A stretch of DNA of 14,620 bases, taken from the NCBI GenBank assembly GCA_001805005.1, contig MHDO01000014.1:1-14620 (forward strand), written 5' to 3'. Under the pieces are notes generated by a model. It saw only the letters and a program-made list of their open reading frames with translations, had not been told where the DNA came from and did no database searches. Below are positions 1-5,069 of this stretch, piece by piece. This stretch comes from Nitrospinae bacterium RIFCSPLOWO2_12_39_16 (GTDB lineage: Bacteria; Nitrospinota; Nitrospinia; UBA9942). The stretch's first letter is position 1. Each line of letters opens with the position of its first letter. The translations under genes were made by a program, and so were the position numbers.

Positions 1-2
1 TA

Positions 3-251
3 GCACTAATGAGGGATGACTGGTCTCAGGTGCCTCATGCAATCATGGTTGGAAGAAATACCTACAAAATAATCAGGCAGGGGATAGCACTCTCAATAAT
101 CTGGGATGTAACAACTATGGGGCTTGCCTCAGTGGGTATTTTAAGCCCTGTCATGGCGGCAGCCCTTGAGGAGCTTCCGACAATAGCAGTTGCAGCCAAT
201 GCCTCAAGACTGTTGATAAATACCAAATTCAAAGTCTTACCATTTGTGTAG
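3..251 (+). CDS. Heavy-metal P-type ATPase, C-terminal fragment
   Basis: This is the 3' end of a gene that starts outside the window. The reading frame is open from the first complete codon at 3 and ends at TAG 249-251. It begins ALMRDD, the stretch that follows the GDGxNDxPAL hinge motif in P1B ATPases, and continues with VGRNTYKIIRQGIALSI leading into the last two transmembrane helices (LSIIWDVTTMGLASVGIL and VMAAALEELPTIAVAANA). The ending NASRLL is typical of Zn/Cd/Cu-exporting P1B pumps. The metal cannot be assigned because the CPC or equivalent helix lies upstream. The protein would be an inner-membrane, ATP-driven metal exporter. The family call is secure; the start lies outside the window. 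The ATG at 9 is internal, not a start. Confidence 0.85.
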   Translation, partial: ALMRDDWSQVPHAIMVGRNTYKIIRQGIALSIIWDVTTMGLASVGILSPVMAAALEELPTIAVAANASRLLINTKFKVLPFV

Positions 252-308
252 ATTTGAAGTAGCTATTAAGTTATTTCCTTTTTAATCCGATAAATCTATT
301 TAAAGATT

Positions 309-962
309 ATGAAAGACGCTCTTTTAAAACTGTTAATACAGGTCATTTCAGAGCAGACGGGTCTTAATATAAGAGAACAGGATAGGGATAAATTTATTGA
401 GACAGTTTCAGCAAGGATAAGGTTCCTCAAGCTTTCATCCTCTGAGGAGTATTATCATTTTTTTAAGAAAGATAATAAGAGTAAGATTGAATGGCAGGAG
501 ATTACTAAATGCCTGACCACTGGCGAGACATACTTTTTCCGTGACAGAGGGCAGTTTTCACTGCTCAAGTTTTCCATCCTTCCTGAATTGATTGAACTGC
601 GTAAGGGCAGACGAGCCTTAAGAATCTGGAGTGCGGGATGCTCAACAGGAGAGGAGGCTTATTCCATTGCCATCCTATTAAATGAGCTGATTCCATCCAT
701 AAAAGACTGGGACATCCTTATCCTTGGGACGGATATTAATGAAGATGCTCTCAAAAAAGCAAGACGCGGTTATTATAGGGATTGGTCATTTCGTATGGTA
801 AGCGAAGATATAAAAAAGCAATGGTTTCGTAAGGCTAAGGAAGGGTGGAGGCTTAATAAAGATATTATTGAAATGGTTAAGTTTGAATCTGTTGATTTAA
901 TCAATGATAAGTTCAAGTGTTCCTATCATTTTCTGCATAATTTTATCCCGATTTTAGCTTAG
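309..962 (+). CDS. cheR: CheR-type chemotaxis methyltransferase, C-terminally truncated (probable pseudogene)
   Basis: The protein has 217 residues, whereas complete CheR proteins have about 270 or more. Residues 1-75 form the all-helical N-terminal domain. The SAM-binding part follows: TGETYFFRD near 70, the nucleotide loop WSAGCSTGEEAYS near 108-120 and GTDINEDAL near 139-147. Similarity holds up to FESVDLINDKFK (codons ending at 917) and then stops. The conserved CRNVLIYF block and the rest of the methyltransferase fold are absent. IIFC, which resembles the start of that block, can be read one base out of frame at 925-936, and an Asn-rich remnant follows in the original frame, so the 3' end looks eroded by small indels. 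An active enzyme would methylate receptor glutamates; this one probably does not. No Shine-Dalgarno precedes the ATG. No other chemotaxis gene is in the window. Confidence 0.8.
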   Translation: MKDALLKLLIQVISEQTGLNIREQDRDKFIETVSARIRFLKLSSSEEYYHFFKKDNKSKIEWQEITKCLTTGETYFFRDRGQFSLLKFSILPELIELRKGRRALRIWSAGCSTGEEAYSIAILLNELIPSIKDWDILILGTDINEDALKKARRGYYRDWSFRMVSEDIKKQWFRKAKEGWRLNKDIIEMVKFESVDLINDKFKCSYHFLHNFIPILA

Positions 963-975
963 TGAAATTAACGCC

Positions 976-1004
976 TTGACAAAGATGATTAAATAAATGA
1001 TAAT
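976..1004 (+). promoter_or_regulatory. Sigma-70-type promoter of the toxin-antitoxin pair
   Basis: A perfect -35 TTGACA (976-981) is separated by 17 bases from GATAAT (999-1004), which matches TATAAT at 5 of 6 bases. Transcription would start near 1011, a few bases before the ATG at 1015. The in-frame ATG at 997 lies inside the promoter and cannot be the usual start. The call rests on sequence match only. Confidence 0.65.
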
Positions 1005-1014
1005 TTATTTAATC
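987..1014. promoter_or_regulatory. Palindromic operator overlapping the toxin-antitoxin promoter
   Basis: A perfect 12-base inverted repeat (GATTAAATAAAT, 987-998, and ATTTATTTAATC, 1003-1014) surrounds a 4-base centre, GATA. It covers the -10 box and ends one base before the ATG at 1015. Its position fits autorepression by the HTH antitoxin, alone or with the toxin, as is general for type II modules. The AT-only stem is too weak to act as a terminator. Confidence 0.6.
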
Positions 1015-1290
1015 ATGGATGCCTTCTATAAAAATCCATTCAAAAAATTTGTTAAGAAACAAAACAGACCATTCCAGCTTGTAATAGAGGATGAAGTTGA
1101 AACGATATTCAGGGGAGAAGTAGCAGGCGAATTAAAGAAAGGAGATTTGACAGGATTTCAGGTCCATAAATTTAAGTTTAAAGGACAGAAGTATTTAATT
1201 GCTTATCAGATACAAGGAACTGATATTATCTTTTACATGATAGGCACTCACGAGAACTTTTATAGAGATTTAAAACTCTATATAAAATAA
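1015..1290 (+). CDS. RelE/ParE-superfamily toxin
   Basis: This is a small basic protein of 91 residues. It begins MDAFYKNPFKKFVKKQ and ends with THENFYRDLKLYIK, the C-terminal signature of many RelE/StbE-like toxins of type II modules; the centre has alternating beta-strand-like segments (VHKFKFKGQKYLIAYQI). The likely activity is ribosome-dependent mRNA cleavage, inferred from the family; catalytic residues of this subgroup are not certain. I chose ATG 1015 over ATG 997 because 997 lies in the -10 box. No Shine-Dalgarno precedes it, so translation would be nearly leaderless. The stop (1288-1290) is 10 bases before the antitoxin gene, so the two are co-transcribed with the toxin first, as in higBA-type loci. 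Confidence 0.7.
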   Translation: MDAFYKNPFKKFVKKQNRPFQLVIEDEVETIFRGEVAGELKKGDLTGFQVHKFKFKGQKYLIAYQIQGTDIIFYMIGTHENFYRDLKLYIK

Positions 1291-1300
1291 GGGAGGGGTT

Positions 1301-1609
1301 ATGCATACTGTAACAGCAGAAAAGGTTTACAAAGAAATATTAGAGATGCCTGTAAGGGAGAGGGAAAAACTATTTACAGTTATTGCAAGGCAGGGGTTTG
1401 AGAAAGAGCTTTACATTCATGATGAGATATTTGATGATATCAGGCGTGAACCTTTTACAATAAAAGAGGCAGCAGAATATCTGGAAGTGGCAGAGATAAC
1501 GGTCAGGAGATGGGTTAAGGCAGAAATATTAAAGTCAAAAAAGATAGGTAAGAATATTGTGTTTGATGCTGATGAGTTAAAGGTGGTTAAAAGGCAGGTT
1601 AAAAATTAA
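1301..1609 (+). CDS. HTH (excisionase-like) antitoxin
   Basis: This 102-residue protein has two parts. Residues 1-50 (VTAEKVYKEILEMPVREREK, then RQGFEKELYIHDEIFDDI) are charged and helical and probably bind the toxin. Residues 52-97 form a MerR/excisionase-like winged helix: FTIKEAAEYLEVAEITVRRW followed by the wing KSKKIGKNIVFDADEL. The order, DNA-binding domain at the C-terminus, is the reverse of many antitoxins. A very strong ribosome site, GGGAGGGG (1291-1298), precedes the ATG, in contrast to the toxin gene. It would neutralise the toxin and repress at the palindrome over the shared promoter. An alternative is a stand-alone excisionase-like regulator, but the adjacent toxin makes the antitoxin role more likely. 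Confidence 0.7.
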   Translation: MHTVTAEKVYKEILEMPVREREKLFTVIARQGFEKELYIHDEIFDDIRREPFTIKEAAEYLEVAEITVRRWVKAEILKSKKIGKNIVFDADELKVVKRQVKN

Positions 1610-1634
1610 AACAAAAAAATGGAATTATAAGGAT

Positions 1635-1711
1635 GCGCCCGTAGCTCAATTGGATAGAGCGTCGGACTTCGAATCCGCAGGCTGGGAGTTCAAGTCTCCC
1701 CGGGCGCACCA
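1635..1711 (+). tRNA. tRNA-Arg (anticodon TCG)
   Basis: The cloverleaf is 77 bases including an encoded CCA. The acceptor stem is GCGCCCG (1635-1641) with CGGGCGC (1701-1707), the discriminator is A1708, and CCA is 1709-1711. The D arm is GCTC/GAGC. The anticodon loop CTTCGAA (1667-1673) gives anticodon TCG, which reads CGA and related CGN codons. The T arm is GGGAG, loop TTCAAGT, CTCCC. The first pair of the anticodon stem (T1662-C1678) is mismatched; the other four pair. The CGN codons it serves are uncommon in most neighbouring genes but frequent in the radical SAM gene at 12844. Confidence 0.95.
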
Positions 1712-1732
1712 TTAATAATTTGGAGTAAAACT

Positions 1733-2548
1733 ATGAGTGAAAAAGATAATCAGATTAATTGGGACATGGTTGCAGAGAAATTTGATATGTGGCTGCCCCA
1801 GCTTAAACCTGTTGGCGAGGCACTATTGTTTGTGCTTGATGTTCAAAAAGGTAATAAGGTTATAGATATTGCATCGGGGACCGGAGAGCCTGCGATTACA
1901 CTTGCAAAGAGGATGAATGGCAGTGTAGAAATAACAGGTATTGACGCTGCTGAGGGAATGGTCAGGGCTGCACAGAAAAAGATAGTTAAAGAGTCTCTCA
2001 GAAATATATCCTTTCAATGTATGCCAGCAGAGAAATTGATATTTGATAATGAATCTTTTGACCGTGCAGTATGCCGCTTTGGTGTGATGCTGTTCAATGA
2101 CCCCCTTCAGGGATTAAAAGAGATGTGCAGGATTCTTAAAAAGGATGGACAATTTGCGATTGCTGTATGGAGCACTCCGGAGACTATGCCGATTATGTAT
2201 TGGTCATATGAGGTATTTAAAAAAAGGCTGCCGAAGGAAAAACACCCTCCGCTTGCAAAGATAACCTCTCTTGGGGCGCCGGGTATTCTTGAAGTTTTGC
2301 TAAGTGAAGCAGGTTTTTCAAAATTCACAATAGAGCGGAAGTCATTTAATTATCAATTTGACTCATTTGATGAGTATTGGGATATTGCAGAGGCATCGGA
2401 TATTTTAAAACAGCAGTTTGATGCATTGCCTGAAGGTGAGCGGGGCAAGATCAGGGATGAGGTGAGATATTTTGCCCGAGATTTTATCCATTCAGGCGGC
2501 AGCTTAACCATTCCCCATGAATATCTGTTGGCTAACGGGAAGAAATAA
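1733..2548 (+). CDS. Class I SAM-dependent methyltransferase (UbiE-like)
   Basis: The protein has 271 residues with a Rossmann methyltransferase core. Motif I is VIDIASGTGEPAITLA (43-58), the acidic end of beta-2 is GIDAAEGM (69-76), motif II is FDRAVCRFGVMLFND (109-123), and the post-II strand is LKKDGQFAIAVW (135-146). This layout is that of the UbiE/COQ5-like Methyltransf_11 group, which includes quinone and small-molecule methylases. The C-terminal 120 residues (aromatic and acidic around FDSFDEYWDIAEASDIL) probably form a substrate cap. The substrate is unknown. GGAG (1722-1725) stands upstream of the ATG. The gene begins 21 bases after tRNA-Arg and ends 15 bases before the cca-family gene, so those two may be co-transcribed. 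Confidence 0.8.
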   Translation: MSEKDNQINWDMVAEKFDMWLPQLKPVGEALLFVLDVQKGNKVIDIASGTGEPAITLAKRMNGSVEITGIDAAEGMVRAAQKKIVKESLRNISFQCMPAEKLIFDNESFDRAVCRFGVMLFNDPLQGLKEMCRILKKDGQFAIAVWSTPETMPIMYWSYEVFKKRLPKEKHPPLAKITSLGAPGILEVLLSEAGFSKFTIERKSFNYQFDSFDEYWDIAEASDILKQQFDALPEGERGKIRDEVRYFARDFIHSGGSLTIPHEYLLANGKK

Positions 2549-2563
2549 ACCCCATTCATTAAA

Positions 2564-4075
2564 GTGAACAGCAAATTAATAGACAATATTAAATCTCTCC
2601 CATTTGTCAAGACAGTAAAAACCGTATCGGATGAATTTGACGCGGAGGTGTATTTGGTCGGCGGTATTGTCAGAGATATGATAATCAAAAGAACTGAGAG
2701 TTTTGAGTCTAAAGTCAAAGGGCTTGACCTTGATTTTGCTATAGATGGGGATGCACTTCAATTTGGCAAGAGGGTAGGGGATGCTGTAAAGGGGAGCTAT
2801 TTCCCTCTGGATGAGGAGAGGTCTGTGTCAAGGGTGGTGGTCAAGAAGCCAGAAGCCAGAAGCCAGAAGCCAGAAGTCTATGAGGAGATTATTTTAGATT
2901 TTTCAAAGATAAGAGGTAATAGTATTGAAGATGACCTTAGGTTAAGGGATTTTACAATAAATTCTATTGCAGTAAATCTTGATGACCTGTTTAAAGATGC
3001 CGCATTGCATTATATAGACCCTACAGGCGGAATTAGTGATATCAATAATAGGATAATAAAGGTATATGATAAAGGGGTTATTGATGATGACCCCCTCAGG
3101 ATGCTTAGGGCTATAAGATTTGAATCCCAATTAGATTTTTTAATAGATGACAAACTGGAGACGCTGATAAAAGAAAACGGACATAAGATAAAAAAATCAT
3201 CTACTGAAAGAATCAGAGACGAATTATTTAATATCCTATCAGGTAATAAGTCTCATATATATATCCAGAGACTAAAAGACTTGAGTCTCCTTAAAGAGAT
3301 TATCCCCGAGATTGAATCAATGGAGAATATGGAGCAGGGGAGACACCATAAATATTTTTTGTGGGAACACTCTATAAATACACTTAAGACCCTTGAGGTG
3401 TTAATTGAGAATCTTCAGAGGAAATTTTCTGATAGGTATATACAGTTATATGAAATGCTTTCAAATGTATTAGAACAGGGAATATCGGCTAAAGAGGTAT
3501 TGAAACTCGCATCCCTAATACACGATATAGGGAAGCCTTTGACGAAGGAATTAGACAAAAATGGAAATGTGCATTTTATAAATCATGAAAAAATCTCTGC
3601 AGATATTGCTGAAAAATTGTGTCGGAGATTGAGGCTCGGGAATAATATCTGTAAGACAGTGACTGCTATGGTCAGGAATCACATGAGGCCTATTTTATTA
3701 AGTAATGAGAAGAAGGTAACCAACAGGGCAATCTTCAGATTTTTCAGGGATACAAAAGAGGACGGGGTATTGATATGTTTATTGAGCATAGCGGATATTA
3801 ACGCAACAAGAGGTTCTGGCATCTTTGATGATACTGCTGAGGATATAGAGGGATTGGTTAAGAGGATGATAGATTATTATTTTAAAGACTTTATAAGACA
3901 GATAAATTCCCCTCTCATTTCAGGTGATGAGATAATGGAAAGACTCAATTTAAAATCGGGACCCGGAATCGGAGAACTGCTTAAAGGAATAGAGGAAATG
4001 AGGGCTGAAGGGATTATCTCTGATAAAGAAGATGCTTTGAAGTTTTTGGAATCTGATAAGTTTTTCGATGTATAG
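2564..4075 (+). CDS. cca: CCA-adding/poly(A) polymerase-family nucleotidyltransferase with HD domain
   Basis: This 503-residue protein is a class II nucleotidyltransferase. YLVGGIVRDM (30-39) is the GG/R motif, GLDLDFAI (53-60) holds the catalytic acidic pair D55/D57, LRDFTINSIA (127-136) is motif B, and DDPLRMLRAIRFE (175-187) is in the neck. An HD phosphohydrolase domain follows, with LASLIHDIGKP (315-325). The enzyme adds or repairs the tRNA 3' CCA. A poly(A) or A-adding role cannot be excluded from sequence. Since the tRNA here encodes CCA, repair is plausible. The start is GTG without a clear Shine-Dalgarno; the distance to the VGG motif fits the family. Odd feature: residues about 94-106 (KKPEARSQKPEV) come from five tandem AGAAGCC-type heptamers inserted between two strands of the palm domain. 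Confidence 0.85.
   Translation: MNSKLIDNIKSLPFVKTVKTVSDEFDAEVYLVGGIVRDMIIKRTESFESKVKGLDLDFAIDGDALQFGKRVGDAVKGSYFPLDEERSVSRVVVKKPEARSQKPEVYEEIILDFSKIRGNSIEDDLRLRDFTINSIAVNLDDLFKDAALHYIDPTGGISDINNRIIKVYDKGVIDDDPLRMLRAIRFESQLDFLIDDKLETLIKENGHKIKKSSTERIRDELFNILSGNKSHIYIQRLKDLSLLKEIIPEIESMENMEQGRHHKYFLWEHSINTLKTLEVLIENLQRKFSDRYIQLYEMLSNVLEQGISAKEVLKLASLIHDIGKPLTKELDKNGNVHFINHEKISADIAEKLCRRLRLGNNICKTVTAMVRNHMRPILLSNEKKVTNRAIFRFFRDTKEDGVLICLLSIADINATRGSGIFDDTAEDIEGLVKRMIDYYFKDFIRQINSPLISGDEIMERLNLKSGPGIGELLKGIEEMRAEGIISDKEDALKFLESDKFFDV
2844..2878 (+). repeat. Heptanucleotide array inside cca (5 units)
   Basis: There are four perfect AGAAGCC units (2844-2871) and a fifth, AGAAGTC (2872-2878), in tandem. 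They lie in frame within the catalytic domain and read KPEARSQKPEV. The unit is related to the arrays at 8313-8380 and 10860-10901. All three purine-rich strands run in the coding direction of the host gene. Confidence 0.9.
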
Positions 4076-4089
4076 AAAATTATAAAAGC

Positions 4090-4167
4090 AACCACAGATG
4101 GACACGGATGAACACAGATAGAAAAAAGATTAAAAATATCTGTGAAAATCTGTGTTAATCTGTGGTT
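4090..4167. repeat. Inverted repeat of CACAGAT decamers between convergent genes
   Basis: The left arm (4090-4120) holds three units at a 10-base period: CACAGAT, CACGGAT and CACAGAT. The right arm (4137-4167) is its near reverse complement, with three ATCTGTG units. The 31-base arms match at 25 positions, and all mismatches but one are in the three spacer bases between units. A 16-base A-rich loop lies between the arms. The element sits between the ends of the convergent cca-family and ZIP genes and may work as a bidirectional terminator, but no T run follows directly. Confidence 0.8.
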
Positions 4168-4192
4168 TCATAAGGTTTTTGTTCCTTTTGAC

Positions 4193-4939
4193 TTACTCAA
4201 TGAGGGTTAATGAAGCCATGATTCCAACGCCGAGTAATATGGCTGTGAACTGCCTTATGGATATTGATACCTTTACCTCATGCTGGAGTTCGGGTATCAA
4301 ATCAGACCCTGCAATGTAAATGAAGCCTCCTGCAGTAATCGGAAGCATTGCCAGTGAATAACCCTCAATCTGGGGTCCTATTGATAGAGAGATAACGGCG
4401 CCAAGGATTGAAGTTACAGATGATAGAAAATTAAAAAGGAGCGCCTTTTTTAACGAAAGCCCGCCGTGAAGAAGCACGCCGAAGTCTCCGATTTCCTGCG
4501 GTATCTCATGGAGGATAACAGCAAGCGTAGTAGTAATCCCTGTGGTGATACTCACACTATAACTGGCTCCAATGAGTATTCCATCAATCAAGTTATGAAC
4601 TCCATCACCGATTAAATTCATAGCCGCTACCGGATGCATATGCTTTTCGGAATTAGGAATATGGCAATGCCTCCATCGGATGAACTTCTCCAATATAAAA
4701 AAGATAAAGATGCCAAGCATGATATAAAGAGAGGTGGTTAGATTTGTGCCGATTCTCTCAAAGGATTCAGGGAGGAGGTGAATAAAGGCATCCCCGAATA
4801 ATCCGCCGACTGCAAAACTGACAAGGAGGAGCAATATACTATTCAGTTTATTCCTATCAAGAGAAAGAAAGAATATTCCAGTCAATGATATTACACTGAC
4901 TAAAATAACGCTGACTATTGTGTATATCCAGACCTGCAT
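4193..4939 (-). CDS. ZIP-family metal (zinc/iron) transporter
   Basis: This inner-membrane protein has 248 residues from the chosen start. Helix 1 begins right after MQVWIYTIVSV. Helix IV carries the metal site HNLIDG (115-120) and helix V carries HEIPQEIGD (144-152), the paired signatures of ZIP transporters that move Zn2+ or related divalent metals towards the cytoplasm. A His-containing loop, HCHIPNSEKHMH (about 91-102), lies between helices III and IV as in the family. I chose ATG 4937-4939 because GAGGGAAG precedes it at good spacing. A TTG start 48 bases upstream (4985-4987) is less likely, as a near-perfect promoter has its -10 box inside that extension. The gene is divergent from ileS and convergent with cca. 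With a metal ATPase at the window start, metal handling is a loose theme only. Confidence 0.85.
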   Translation of the reverse strand: MQVWIYTIVSVILVSVISLTGIFFLSLDRNKLNSILLLLVSFAVGGLFGDAFIHLLPESFERIGTNLTTSLYIMLGIFIFFILEKFIRWRHCHIPNSEKHMHPVAAMNLIGDGVHNLIDGILIGASYSVSITTGITTTLAVILHEIPQEIGDFGVLLHGGLSLKKALLFNFLSSVTSILGAVISLSIGPQIEGYSLAMLPITAGGFIYIAGSDLIPELQHEVKVSISIRQFTAILLGVGIMASLTLIE

Positions 4940-4972
4940 TAAACTTCCCTCAAATGAACTATTTAAGGTTTC

Positions 4973-5001
4973 ATTATTGCCAAACAACTATTCTTTGTCA
5001 A
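4973..5001 (-). promoter_or_regulatory. Promoter of the ZIP transporter gene
   Basis: On the minus strand a perfect TTGACA (4996-5001) is followed after 17 bases by AATAAT (4973-4978), 5 of 6 matches to TATAAT. The predicted start is near 4966, giving a leader of about 27 bases that contains the GAGGGAAG ribosome site. This decides the ATG at 4939 over the TTG at 4987. Confidence 0.65.
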
Positions 5002-5033
5002 ATTGTTTCTATTAAAATTCAGCCAATTTTGTT

Positions 5034-5061
5034 TTGAAAAATAATAGGATTTTGCTATTAT
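5034..5061 (+). promoter_or_regulatory. Extended -10 promoter of ileS
   Basis: TTGAAA (5034-5039), a 16-base spacer and TATTAT (5056-5061) preceded by TG at 5053-5054 (extended -10). Transcription would start about 7 bases on, at or within two bases of the ileS ATG at 5070. No T-box leader fits in the 82-base divergent region. Confidence 0.55.
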
Positions 5062-5069
5062 GAATTTAT

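Noticed and set aside
910..1695. A 9-base direct match, AGTTCAAGT, at 910-918 (cheR break) and 1687-1695 (T loop of tRNA-Arg) that would bracket the toxin-antitoxin module as an att pair.
   Set aside because: The match is short, does not extend to the tRNA 3' end as att sites usually do, and no integrase gene is present. Chance is the simpler reading.
2353..2718. Open frame of 121 codons on the minus strand across the methyltransferase/cca junction.
   Set aside because: It is antisense to two well-supported genes, has no recognisable protein features and no ribosome site.
4988..5069. T-box or other riboswitch for ileS.
   Set aside because: The divergent region is only 82 bases, is occupied by two promoters, and shows no T-box sequence.
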